Shown: positions 6,820-13,801 of the stretch, in pieces | Layout: each line of letters starts with the position of its first letter | Position numbering within the stretch: the stretch's first letter is position 1 | DNA from: JAPEKQ01 sp964597945 | GTDB lineage: Bacteria; Joyebacterota; Joyebacteria; Joyebacterales; Joyebacteraceae | Reading direction: 5' to 3' | Length of the DNA stretch: 13,801 nucleotides | Assembly: GCA_964597945.1 (NCBI GenBank) | Contig: CAZRAD010000065.1 | Location: 1-13,801 of the forward strand | Position numbers and translations under genes: made by a program | The notes under the pieces: generated by a model | What the model was told of the DNA's origin: nothing | Seen by the model: only the letters and a program-made list of their open reading frames with translations | The model's database searches: none

Positions 6820-6861
6820 GCCGGTCGTCACCGACCGGCGGCCGGTCACTTGTCGACCGGC
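6820..6861. repeat. Four alternating GCCGGTC/GACCGGC arms forming two tandem hairpins
   Basis: GCCGGTC occurs at 6820-6826 and 6841-6847, and its reverse complement GACCGGC at 6833-6839 and 6855-6861. Arms 1 and 2 make an 8-bp GC-only-ended stem with a four-base loop (6820-6839). Arms 3 and 4 make a 7-bp stem with a seven-base loop. Arms 2 and 3 can also pair, with one base between them, and so can 1 and 4, so the structures are mutually exclusive. The array starts ten bases after the radical SAM stop and about 94 bases before the XRE start. There is no T-tract, so it is not a classical intrinsic terminator. A two-site operator for the XRE protein, or an RNA switch, is possible. Confidence 0.55.
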
Positions 6862-6940
6862 ACATGCGGTCCTCACCGGGTGTTCCCCCGACGCAGCAAC
6901 CACCCGAGAGCGGGTGAGGCCAGGTTGGAGTCGAGACAGG

Positions 6941-6945
6941 GGAGG
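6941..6945 (+). promoter_or_regulatory. Shine-Dalgarno fixing the XRE-cupin start
   Basis: GGAGG within AGGGGAGGTGG lies nine bases before ATG 6955. That ATG begins the protein just ahead of its helix-turn-helix. Earlier in-frame starts, such as the one at 6850, fall inside the repeat array and add non-family sequence. Confidence 0.65.
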
Positions 6946-6954
6946 TGGTGTTCC

Positions 6955-7524
6955 ATGCTCGACAAGGCAGAGCTGGGAAGGCGGGTGAAGCTCGAGAGAC
7001 TGGCCAGGGCCATGACGCTCAAGCAGGTCGCGGATTCGTCCGGGATGTCCCCGACGCATATCTCCGAGATCGAGCGAGGCCGGACGTCGCCGACGGTCGG
7101 TGCGCTCCTGAGGATCGCGAGGGCGCTCAAGAAGCCGGCGACATACTTCGTCGAGGAAGAGCTGCTACCGAGCGTGTCCGTCGTGCGCAAGCACGAGCGG
7201 GCGCATCACGTCATCACCGAGGGCGGACAGACCGTCGCGGGAGCGGATTTCCTGACCACGGGGATCCCCGCGGGACGTCTGCGCGTCGTCGAGCTCTCCG
7301 ACTTCGAGCGGGGTCCGCTTGCGACCCGCCCGCACGGAGGAGAGGAGATCCTGCTCGTCGAGGCCGGTATGCTCAAGGTTATTGTCGGCAGCGAGGAGTT
7401 CGAGCTCGGCGCCGGTGACTGTATCCAGTTTCGGGCGAGCATGCCGCATCGGGTCGAGAGACTCGGCGGAGAGACCGTGCGCGCTCTCTGGGTGACGGCG
7501 TCTGATGGTATGATCGCTCCGTAG
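6955..7524 (+). CDS. XRE-family transcriptional regulator with C-terminal cupin domain
   Basis: A 189-residue one-component regulator of the XRE-cupin class. Residues about 7-62 form a Cro/CI helix-turn-helix, LGRRVKLERLARAMTLKQVA then SPTHISEIERGRTSPTVGALLRIARAL, in which the recognition helix is THISEIERGR. Residues about 115-185 form a cupin_2 barrel, with HGGEEILLVEAG giving the first His/Glu metal-site motif and GDCIQFRASMPHRVE the second. The cupin senses a small ligand in this class; known members control polyamine, amino-acid, antibiotic or sugar genes. Length is normal for the class. It follows the four-arm repeat, a plausible autoregulatory site, and precedes the DUF3160 gene by 65 bases on the same strand, so that gene and the radical SAM gene are the nearest candidate targets. 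The ligand is unknown. Confidence 0.88.
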   Translation: MLDKAELGRRVKLERLARAMTLKQVADSSGMSPTHISEIERGRTSPTVGALLRIARALKKPATYFVEEELLPSVSVVRKHERAHHVITEGGQTVAGADFLTTGIPAGRLRVVELSDFERGPLATRPHGGEEILLVEAGMLKVIVGSEEFELGAGDCIQFRASMPHRVERLGGETVRALWVTASDGMIAP

Positions 7525-7589
7525 TTCGCAGTGACTGACAGAACGTAGCCGCGCGCGATCTGACCGCGTGCGAGGGAGGGGCTGCGCAT

Positions 7590-9518
7590 ATGCGCGAACA
7601 CCTGTGTCGGACGGCGACCGTGTGTGTCATCGTGCTGGCGGCCGTTGGTATCTTGTCGTCCCGCGCCATCTCGAAGGAGGGCGACACCGGCGGCGCGCCC
7701 GATGTGTCCGCCTGGGGCCGCCGCGTGCTCTCGGAGCGCGGCTTCGTCGTCGTGCCGAGTTCTGCGACCGAGATCGCCGAGGCGTACGGGACTATTCGCG
7801 CGGACGGCGTGCACACGTTCATCACGGCAGACGCCGTCCTGCGAGCGACGCGTCTCTTTCTGGATGAGGTGCTGTTCGAACTCGAGAACGGTGAGCTGTA
7901 CGATCGGCTGACGCAGCTCTCGCGTGAGATGGTCCGTCTCTCCGAGGATCAGTATCTGCTCGTGCGCGACCCCACGGTCCGCGAGGCCGCGAGACTCAAC
8001 TACGCGTACTTCGCCGTCGCCCTGAGTCTGTTGGACCCGGAGTTCTTTCCCTCGGAGGCTGGACTCGCGCTCGTCGAACGCGAACTCGATCTCATCGAGG
8101 AGGGACGTGTCCTCGGATTCTCGCCGATCATGGGCGCCTCGCCGCTCGATGATGTTGCCGGTCCGGGCGAGGACTACTCGGCCTACATACCGGTCGGCCA
8201 TTACGCGACGAGCGACAGGCTCTCCCGATTCCATCGGGCCGTCACGTGGTACGGCCGGATGGCTTTCGCGCTCCCCGAGGGGCGCAGAAGCGACTACCGT
8301 CTGACGATCCAGGGTATCCTCGTGGCTCGTGCGCTCGAGGAAGAAGCGGGGGAGTGGTATGAGCTGTGGGAACGCACCTACGAGCCTCTGCTGTTCTTCC
8401 GAGGGGGCGCGGGTGACCCGACGGTCGCCGACTATATGGAGATCGCCGACGCCGTCTTCGGAGAGGAGTTCGAACTCGAGGCGCTTGCCGACCTCGAGGC
8501 CGTGGCGCAGTTCGCGGAACGTGTCCGTGAGATCGCGCCACCTCATTTCGAGACGCACTCGCTGCGGGGCATGCGTTTCCTTCCGCCCCGCGAGTTCCGT
8601 GATGCCGCCTACTTCCGACGACTCGGCGTCGGGGTTCGGAGCGGACCGTCCCCGTCTCTCAGCCTGATGGCGCTTCTCGGGTCGAGCGCGGCGCGACGAG
8701 AGCTCGACCGAGCCGACGTCTTCGCCAGCGAGGTCTACCGCCTCGGCTATCGAGAGATCGAACTCGAACTCGAGGAGTTCACCTACGGTGATTGGACACG
8801 CGACCTCTACTGGAGCTGGCTCCATATCGTCGCGGCGCTTTTCGAGCGGCCGCGAGGTCAGCGACCATCGTACATGAAGACCGATGCGTGGGAGACGAGG
8901 ATGCTCTCGACGGGGGCCGCAGCGTGGGCCGACCTCAGGAGAGCTCCCGCGAACGTAACGGAGCCCACCAGGGCGCTCAGGGCCGCGCTTCCGGTTACAG
9001 AGGGTGCGTGCGCGATGGTCGAGCCGTACCCGGAGATGTACGTGCGGATCGAGGACCTGATCGGCCACGTCCGCGATACACTCTGGGAACACGAACTCCT
9101 CGACCGCGGGCTCGCTGACCGACTTGACGCGTACGCCGGGTTCATCGGCGGACTCGAGCGGTCGTGCTTCGCCGTCTTCGGCGGAGGAACGCTGGTACAG
9201 ATCTCGGCCGGCGCTGACGCGCGCACGGCAGACGGCGGAGAGAGGTCTGCATACGATCCGCAGCCGTTCGTAGCGACCGCCTTCAGCGATCTGGCGACCG
9301 GCATCGCCATCGACGTCGGTCTCGGACGTCCGGATATCCTCTATCTGCGGGTTCCTCAGGACGGCGGTGAGACGACGATGTTCGGCGGCGTCATCTCGTC
9401 GTTCTACGAGGTGGAGCGAGAGGTCTCGACCGTGCGCCGGTTGGGTTCGTGGGAACGGCGGTTCGACGGGTCCCCGCCCGAGCGGCCACGCTGGGCGCTC
9501 GAGTTCATCGAGGAGTAG
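7590..9518 (+). CDS. Secreted or periplasmic DUF3160-domain protein
   Basis: A 642-residue protein of unknown function. The first 27 or so residues look like a Sec signal: two Arg in the first seven residues, a hydrophobic VCVIVLAAVGIL core and a small-residue SSRA end. No lipobox is present, although two cysteines lie early (C6 and C12). The mature part matches DUF3160 in overall plan. An opening segment has AYGTIRADGVHTFITADAVLRATRLFLDEVLFELE, corresponding to the family's 'pvFvTtDalLH' region. A long helical middle follows, then DVGLGRPDILYLRVP...GGVISSFYEVER and a closing RPRWALEFIEE. It is somewhat short for the family as I recall it. Start ATG 7590 has GGAGG at 7575-7579. Downstream on the plus strand there is no further gene; the next gene converges. 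It may be cotranscribed with the XRE-cupin gene. No catalytic residues can be named. Confidence 0.75.
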   Translation: MREHLCRTATVCVIVLAAVGILSSRAISKEGDTGGAPDVSAWGRRVLSERGFVVVPSSATEIAEAYGTIRADGVHTFITADAVLRATRLFLDEVLFELENGELYDRLTQLSREMVRLSEDQYLLVRDPTVREAARLNYAYFAVALSLLDPEFFPSEAGLALVERELDLIEEGRVLGFSPIMGASPLDDVAGPGEDYSAYIPVGHYATSDRLSRFHRAVTWYGRMAFALPEGRRSDYRLTIQGILVARALEEEAGEWYELWERTYEPLLFFRGGAGDPTVADYMEIADAVFGEEFELEALADLEAVAQFAERVREIAPPHFETHSLRGMRFLPPREFRDAAYFRRLGVGVRSGPSPSLSLMALLGSSAARRELDRADVFASEVYRLGYREIELELEEFTYGDWTRDLYWSWLHIVAALFERPRGQRPSYMKTDAWETRMLSTGAAAWADLRRAPANVTEPTRALRAALPVTEGACAMVEPYPEMYVRIEDLIGHVRDTLWEHELLDRGLADRLDAYAGFIGGLERSCFAVFGGGTLVQISAGADARTADGGERSAYDPQPFVATAFSDLATGIAIDVGLGRPDILYLRVPQDGGETTMFGGVISSFYEVEREVSTVRRLGSWERRFDGSPPERPRWALEFIEE

Positions 9519-9582
9519 CCGGAGTCGGACGTGCGGGTACGAAGGGTGGTATGGAGAATCCGGAGCGCGGGAGCGATCCGGG

Positions 9583-9607
9583 GCCGTCGCGCGACACGCG
9601 CGGCGGC
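9583..9607. terminator. GC-rich hairpin between convergent genes, possible bidirectional terminator
   Basis: A ten-pair stem joins 9583-9592 to 9598-9607 around a five-base GACAC loop, with one G-U wobble in the plus-strand RNA. It lies 64 bases after the DUF3160 stop and touches the stop codon of the opposing permease gene (9607-9609), the expected place for a shared terminator. No T-tract follows on either strand, so intrinsic termination is uncertain. The hairpin may instead protect transcript ends or assist Rho. Confidence 0.4.
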
Positions 9608-10839
9608 TACTCGTATCTGAACGCCATCGTCGCCGCCACCGCGAAGACCACCGCGAAGCCGCATAGCACAAGCACCTGCGGGATCACGCGCTCCAGAGCG
9701 TAGCCACGACTCAGCATGTTGTTCATCGCGTCCATCGCCCAGCCGGTCGGGATCAGATGACCGATGGCCTGATAGCTCCTCGGCGTGATCTCAAGCGGCC
9801 ACCACAGCCCGCCGAGCGCGCACATCGTCAGCGCGAGCAGGAGCGAGAGCGATTCGGCCTGCTTTGACGTCCTCGAGAGCGAGCCGATGAGGACCGAGAG
9901 CCCGGCGACCGCCGCGACGTATGACGCGCTGACGAGCGCAAGACCGACGAGTGTGTCACCCCAGTCGACGCCGAACACGAGCCGCCCGAAGAGGATGAGC
10001 GCCCCCATCTGAACAAGCCCGATCAGGAAGCGCCAGAGCAGATTTGCGGTGATGATCTCCCCGCGGCGGATCGGCGCGCTCATCAGACGCGTCAACGTGC
10101 GGTCCCGTCGTTCGGCGACCAGGATGGACGACAGCATCAGGCCGTTGAGGAGGACGAACATGAGAGCCATCGCGGGCGCGCTGTGCGTGAATCCCATCTC
10201 CGGGACCTCCGCCTCGGGGCGGCCGACGCGTTCGGACCGCACAGTGAGCATCCGAGTCTCAAGCCCGTCGACAAGCCTGGTGCCCACCCGGGTTGCGAGG
10301 CGTTCGGCGACCTCCTGAGTCGGCGCGCCGCGGACGAGCTCGTACGCTTCAAGAACGCCGTCAGATGCCATGGCCTCGACGTTCCGCCTCGCGATGAGAC
10401 GCTCGACCACCTGTCGCGCCACAAATGGCTGCATCCGCTCGGGGTTTCTCATGAACTCGAGCGTCGTGCCAGTACCCGCCGCGAGCCGCTCGGAGTAGTC
10501 CTCCGGTATCAGTAGAACGGAAGAGCGGTCTCCACTCCGGACGAGCTCCCGCGCACGTTCCTCCACGGTGATGCTGTCCGGCGGCGCGAGCGGCAGGAGG
10601 TCGATCTCGTCGTCGGCCGCGATCTCGTCCAGGAGCTCCTTCCCGGCGGCTCCCGTGTCCAGGTTCGCGACCGTGAGCGCATATCGCGTCGGTCCCTCGG
10701 CCCGGCCGCCACCACCGCGGAGAGTGAAGCCCATAGCGGCCGTGAAGACGAGCGGCATCACGATGAGCCAGAACAGCGCCCCGCGGTCTGATGCGATGAG
10801 CCGGAGGTTATGGAGCGCTATGTGCCAGATGTTGCGCAT
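9607..10839 (-). CDS. ABC-2 type exporter permease (second permease of the cluster)
   Basis: A 410-residue inner-membrane permease of the ABC-2 (ABC2_membrane_3) type. One membrane segment near the N-terminus (about residues 22-38, LFWLIVMPLVFTAAMGF) is followed by an external domain of about 170 residues. Five or so further membrane segments occupy about residues 220-405, including LMFVLLNGLMLSSILVAERRDRTLTRLMSAPIRR, which holds the conserved cytoplasmic coupling region. It starts three bases after the stop of the previous permease, and its Shine-Dalgarno AAGGAA (10847-10852) lies inside the end of that gene. It probably forms a heterodimer with that permease, driven by the ATPase upstream. 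Related systems (YbhFSR, Drr-type) export drugs, ions or lipids; the substrate here is unknown. The low-scoring alternative is a plain ABC-2 protein with another partner, but the gene order argues against it. Confidence 0.88.
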   Translation of the reverse strand: MRNIWHIALHNLRLIASDRGALFWLIVMPLVFTAAMGFTLRGGGGRAEGPTRYALTVANLDTGAAGKELLDEIAADDEIDLLPLAPPDSITVEERARELVRSGDRSSVLLIPEDYSERLAAGTGTTLEFMRNPERMQPFVARQVVERLIARRNVEAMASDGVLEAYELVRGAPTQEVAERLATRVGTRLVDGLETRMLTVRSERVGRPEAEVPEMGFTHSAPAMALMFVLLNGLMLSSILVAERRDRTLTRLMSAPIRRGEIITANLLWRFLIGLVQMGALILFGRLVFGVDWGDTLVGLALVSASYVAAVAGLSVLIGSLSRTSKQAESLSLLLALTMCALGGLWWPLEITPRSYQAIGHLIPTGWAMDAMNNMLSRGYALERVIPQVLVLCGFAVVFAVAATMAFRYE

Positions 10840-10842
10840 GCG

Positions 10843-12021
10843 CTAGTTCCTTCTCAGGATGAGCACGGACCCCACGAAGAGCACAGCCGCGATCGAGAGC
10901 ACGACCGTCGCAGGGAGCGCGATCCCCTCGAAGCCTGCGTCGTGGATGACGAGGTTCGAGAAGCCCTTCTGTGCCCAGTAGTTGAACGTCAGCCGCGAGA
11001 CCGGCTCGAAGCTCCGGGGCAGCGGCCACATGCTCCCGCCCGCGACCGACATGACGAGCACGACCACCGTCCCGATCTGGTCCGTCTGCGGTCCCGTTCG
11101 CGACGCGGCCGCGATGAAGATAGCGATCGCGGATGCCCCCGCGGCCGTCGCGAGCGCCATGGCGATGACCGCGAGTGGCGACGTTCCCCAGTCGAGATCG
11201 AACAGAAGCGTTGAGAGGCCGATGAGCACGAGGATCTGAAGCGCGCCCTGGACGTACGTTCCGAGCATCTTTCCGCCGATGATCGATGACCTCATCAACG
11301 GGCACGACCGAAGACGTCGGTATGTGCCCGCGTCGCGTTCCTCGTGGATCGACCTCGCGCTGCCCAGCAGCGTGAAGAGCATGAAGAACACGGCGAATGC
11401 CGGAGCGAAATACGAGGCGAGGGAGATCTCCCGCATTGCTTCGTCGGTCGCCTTGATGGCAATAAGCGGATTCTGCCAGCGGTCGCGCATCCAGTCGAAC
11501 ATCCAGCCGTTGAGAGCGAGGCGCTCCGAGTCCGTGAGTTCGCGTTCGTCCCCGATCGACAGGAAGATGGCCCGCCCGAGCGCGCTGCCCGTGCCGGCTG
11601 CTACCGTGAACTGCTCGGCCATCGTCAGGACGATGCTCGATTTCACCGAGCTCACGGGGTCCTGGTAGACGAGGAACTCCGCCTTCGTCCCGGCCTCGAG
11701 AGCTTGAAGGAGGCCGTCCGGCACGACAACGGCGGCCGCGCGCCGCCCGTTGCGCACCATCTCCACGGCGGTCTCCTCATCGGCGATGTCGACATCGAAG
11801 AGTTCGTGCCGACTGAGCATACCGGCTGCGGCATCTGCCAGGAAGCCGCCGTCCTCCGGGGTGACGATGGTCACCGCGATCTCCGAGATGCCGGAATCAC
11901 TGCTGAAGGCGAACCCCATGATTGCCGTGAGCGCGACGGGGAGCAGCAGCCCAGTGAGAAGCGTGCTACGATCCCTGCCCCGGATTCTCAAGTCCTTCAT
12001 CGCGATGTGCAGGAAGGTCAT
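10843..12021 (-). CDS. ABC-2 type exporter permease (first permease of the cluster)
   Basis: A 392-residue permease with the same plan as its neighbour. An N-terminal membrane segment (about residues 20-36, LLTGLLLPVALTAIMGFAF) leads to an extracytoplasmic domain to about residue 200. Membrane segments follow from about 205 to 388, with the coupling region LGSARSIHEERDAGTYRRLRSCPLMRSSIIGGK. The predicted outside domain has no recognisable enzyme motif. The start codon directly abuts the stop of the ATPase gene (TAG-ATG at 12024-12019), so translation is very likely coupled. The two permeases share layout but differ in sequence, which suggests an old duplication and a heterodimeric pore. Identity as an exporter component is firm; the cargo is not. 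Confidence 0.88.
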   Translation of the reverse strand: MTFLHIAMKDLRIRGRDRSTLLTGLLLPVALTAIMGFAFSSDSGISEIAVTIVTPEDGGFLADAAAGMLSRHELFDVDIADEETAVEMVRNGRRAAAVVVPDGLLQALEAGTKAEFLVYQDPVSSVKSSIVLTMAEQFTVAAGTGSALGRAIFLSIGDERELTDSERLALNGWMFDWMRDRWQNPLIAIKATDEAMREISLASYFAPAFAVFFMLFTLLGSARSIHEERDAGTYRRLRSCPLMRSSIIGGKMLGTYVQGALQILVLIGLSTLLFDLDWGTSPLAVIAMALATAAGASAIAIFIAAASRTGPQTDQIGTVVVLVMSVAGGSMWPLPRSFEPVSRLTFNYWAQKGFSNLVIHDAGFEGIALPATVVLSIAAVLFVGSVLILRRN

Positions 12022-12984
12022 CTACTCTCCGTCGTCCGGCATCTCGTCGAGCGTCTTGCCCGTCATGTGGAGAAACACGCTCTCCAGGTTCGGTGACGTC
12101 ACTTCAATGGACGTGATGTTGGCCCCCGCCGCCGAGAGCGTCTGAACGACTCGGGGGAGGGATTCCGAGCCCGCTGCGGCGTCGAGCGTCAAGCGTCCCT
12201 CACTCACCACGGCCTGCCGTATCCCCTCGATCGAGCGGACGGTCGACTCGATGTCGCCGGGGAGCCGCTCGGCGTCGACCGTGATGACGTCGACCGCACC
12301 GATCGACTCGACGAGCTCGGAGCGTGTTCCGACAGCGATGAGACGTCCCTCGTCCATGATGCCGACGCGTCGGCAGAGGTACTCCGCGCCCTCGAGGTAG
12401 TGTGTCGTGTAGAGAATGGTCAGCCCGTCCTCATTGAGGCTCTTCACAAGCTCGAGGATGCTGCGTCTGGTCTGGGGGTCGATGCCGACCGTCGGCTCGT
12501 CGAGGAAGAGCACCTCGGGACGGTGGATGAGCCCGGCCGCGATGTTGATCCGTCGCTTCATGCCGCCGGAGTACGTGTCGATCCGGTCGTTCGCGCGGTC
12601 GGCCAGGCCGACGACGCCCAGGAGCTCATCGGCGCGGCGTCCGAGTTCGGACGCGGGCACGGCGTACATACGTCCCCAGAAGAGCAGGTTCTGTCTCGCC
12701 GAGAGACTGGGATAGAGCGCGATCTCCTGCGGGACCACCCCGATGCTCCTGCGCGCCCGGAGCGAGTCCCTGGTGACGTCGAAACCGCAGACCCGGGCCG
12801 TGCCCGATGTCGGCGAGATGAGGCAGGAGAGGATCGAGATCGCCGTCGTCTTCCCGGCTCCGTTCGGACCGAGGAAGCCGAAGACCTCGCCGCGTTCAAC
12901 CGTGAAGGACAACTCGTCCAGCGCGGTGAAGGAACCGTATCGTTTCGTGAGGTTGCTGACCTCGAGGACGGGTTCGCTTCTCAT
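12022..12984 (-). CDS. ABC transporter ATP-binding protein, DrrA/YbhF type
   Basis: A 320-residue ABC ATPase that powers the two permeases. In order it shows the Walker A GPNGAGKTT (about 39-47), the Q-loop at Q86 in VVPQEIALYP, and the signature SGGMKRR (139-145). Walker B follows as VLFLDEP (D162, E163), then the switch His H195 in YTTHYLEGAEYL. After residue about 225 comes the C-terminal domain typical of drug-export ATPases (DUF4162-like), ending with SPNLESVFLHMTGKTL. All catalytic residues are present. ATG 12984 is preferred over earlier in-frame starts reaching 13287 because the conserved fold begins right after it, a GGAGG site precedes it, and the longer form would overlap the oxidoreductase gene by more than 200 bases. 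It is 68 bases downstream of that gene on the same strand and may be cotranscribed. Confidence 0.93.
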   Translation of the reverse strand: MRSEPVLEVSNLTKRYGSFTALDELSFTVERGEVFGFLGPNGAGKTTAISILSCLISPTSGTARVCGFDVTRDSLRARRSIGVVPQEIALYPSLSARQNLLFWGRMYAVPASELGRRADELLGVVGLADRANDRIDTYSGGMKRRINIAAGLIHRPEVLFLDEPTVGIDPQTRRSILELVKSLNEDGLTILYTTHYLEGAEYLCRRVGIMDEGRLIAVGTRSELVESIGAVDVITVDAERLPGDIESTVRSIEGIRQAVVSEGRLTLDAAAGSESLPRVVQTLSAAGANITSIEVTSPNLESVFLHMTGKTLDEMPDDGE

Positions 12985-12989
12985 CGTGC

Positions 12990-12994
12990 CCTCC
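12990..12994 (-). promoter_or_regulatory. Shine-Dalgarno fixing the ABC ATPase start
   Basis: On the minus strand GGAGG stands five bases before the ATG at 12984-12982. This supports the 320-residue form and rejects the longer in-frame reading that runs into the upstream gene. Confidence 0.6.
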
Positions 12995-13052
12995 GGATCG
13001 GGTCTGTCTATCAGGGGCGGTGGAGTCTTCGGTCGGCGACGTCCGCCCGGGA

Positions 13053-13787
13053 TCAGACGACGGAGTGGTCGAGGTCGATGTCGCCCTCGAATCGACGAAG
13101 ATTGAGGCGGTCGACGTCGAGGGCGGGAGTCTCGCCGAGAACGATCTGCGAGAGCAGCGTGCTCACCATCGGGGCGATCATGAAGCCGTGCCCGCTGAAC
13201 CCGCTCGCCTGAAAGAGCCCATCCACACCGTCCGTCTCGCCGATGATCGGCTGAGCATCCGGCGTGACGTCGTACAGACCCGCCCACTGACGAACGACCT
13301 TCACATGCTCAAGCACGGGCATCAGGTGCGCGAGCTTCTTCGACATCGTCGTCAGGAAGTCGACGCTCGACGTCTGATCGAACCCGGGCTTCTCGTCGGG
13401 GTATGCGAACCCTCCGATGACCGACCCGTGCCGCACCTGACGGAAGTAGATGCCGAAGCTGAACGAGATGATCATCGGGTGGAAGAAGCGCTCGAGCGGC
13501 TCCGTGACGAGGATCTCACGACGATACGGCTTGATCGGCAGCTCGACGCCCACTGTCCGCGCAAGCGGAACGCTGTGGCTTCCGGCCGCGTTGATGACGC
13601 GCGATGTGCTGATGACGCCTCGGTCGGTCTCGACACCCGTGACCCGGCCGTTGTCAGCGAGAATTCGCCGCACCGGAGTGAACAGCTCAACCTCGACGCC
13701 CAGCCGCTTCGCCGCGGCCGCGTAGGCGCGGGTGGCGAGGAACGGGTTGGCGCTTGCGTCCTTCGGGCTCGGCGGTGCGGCATTCAC
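13053..13787 (-). CDS. FAD-dependent oxidoreductase (DAO / sarcosine oxidase beta-like), C-terminal part with disrupted 5' end
   Basis: The C-terminal two-thirds (about 245 residues) of a DAO-superfamily flavoenzyme that oxidises a C-N bond in an amino acid or N-methyl amine such as sarcosine, glycine or proline. Recognisable blocks are PKDASANPFLATRAYAAAAK (the family's 'PxDGHANPF' substrate-domain entry), VINAAGSHS (second FAD contact), WAGLYDVTPDAQPIIGE, and the closing ASGFSGHGFMIAPMVSTLL that contacts the flavin. The N-terminal GxGxxG Rossmann fold is missing. Its loss is not simply the window edge: the frame meets TAG at 13793-13791, just before the conserved region, and GTG 13787 is not a believable start. 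A different frame upstream is open and reads a family-like Gly-Ile-Glu-Arg, so a frameshift (real, or an assembly error) near 13788 is likely. It lies upstream of the ABC genes on the same strand. Confidence 0.75.
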   Translation of the reverse strand: MNAAPPSPKDASANPFLATRAYAAAAKRLGVEVELFTPVRRILADNGRVTGVETDRGVISTSRVINAAGSHSVPLARTVGVELPIKPYRREILVTEPLERFFHPMIISFSFGIYFRQVRHGSVIGGFAYPDEKPGFDQTSSVDFLTTMSKKLAHLMPVLEHVKVVRQWAGLYDVTPDAQPIIGETDGVDGLFQASGFSGHGFMIAPMVSTLLSQIVLGETPALDVDRLNLRRFEGDIDLDHSVV

Positions 13788-13801
13788 GCTCTATTCCGTG
13801 G

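Noticed and set aside
7524..7544. GTTC...GAAC inverted repeat before the DUF3160 gene as an operator
   Set aside because: The arms are four bases long, which is expected by chance in this length of sequence.
7206..9671. An 821-codon open frame on the minus strand, opposite the XRE and DUF3160 genes
   Set aside because: It shows Arg/His/Asp-rich, low-hydrophobicity text typical of antisense frames in GC-rich DNA, with no family motifs, and it overlaps two well-supported genes.
12985..13287. N-terminal extension of the ABC ATPase to 13287
   Set aside because: It is Arg-rich with no homology, overlaps the oxidoreductase gene, and the ATG at 12984 has a good Shine-Dalgarno site right before the conserved fold.

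Overview
The window is GC-rich, gene-dense bacterial DNA. Genes sit close together, several overlap or abut, and good GGAGG-type Shine-Dalgarno sites precede most starts. No rRNA, tRNA, insertion sequence, integrase or CRISPR array is visible, and no gene-free stretch exceeds about 145 bases. There is no taxonomic marker. The mix of an OPT-family transporter, a DUF3160 protein, an XRE-cupin regulator and a PatA/PimA-like lipid pair would fit an uncultured, high-GC, non-actinobacterial lineage of the candidate-phylum sort, but that is only a guess.

Layout. On the plus strand, 1-1346 is the 3' two-thirds of an oligopeptide/metal-chelate (OPT) transporter gene. A well-formed sigma70-type promoter lies at 1398-1426, with a perfect 9-bp inverted repeat wrapped around it. 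It faces a compact block: a tiny PhaR_N-type DNA-binding protein (1474-1785), overlapped by ATGA with an MFS transporter fused to a PatA/LpxL-type acyltransferase (1782-4064), then a PimA-like GT4 glycosyltransferase (4127-5314). A radical SAM protein with extra C-terminal cysteines follows (5428-6810). Next come a leader with four alternating GCCGGTC/GACCGGC arms, an XRE-cupin regulator (6955-7524) and a secreted DUF3160 protein (7590-9518). These converge on a minus-strand block that reads, in transcription order, an FAD-dependent amine/amino-acid oxidoreductase (13787-13053, N-terminus not present), an ABC ATPase (12984-12022) and two ABC-2 permeases (12021-10843 and 10839-9607).

How the genes may work together. 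The acyltransferase and glycosyltransferase are adjacent in the same order as patA-pimA in the mycobacterial phosphatidylinositol-mannoside locus. Here the acyltransferase is fused to a transporter and coupled to a small DNA-binding protein. My reading is a glycolipid-making unit in which a lipid substrate may be flipped or moved and then acylated by one polypeptide and glycosylated by its neighbour. The radical SAM protein may modify the same product, but nothing in the sequence proves it. The minus-strand block is an ordinary DrrA/YbhF-type exporter of unknown substrate, possibly cotranscribed with the oxidoreductase.
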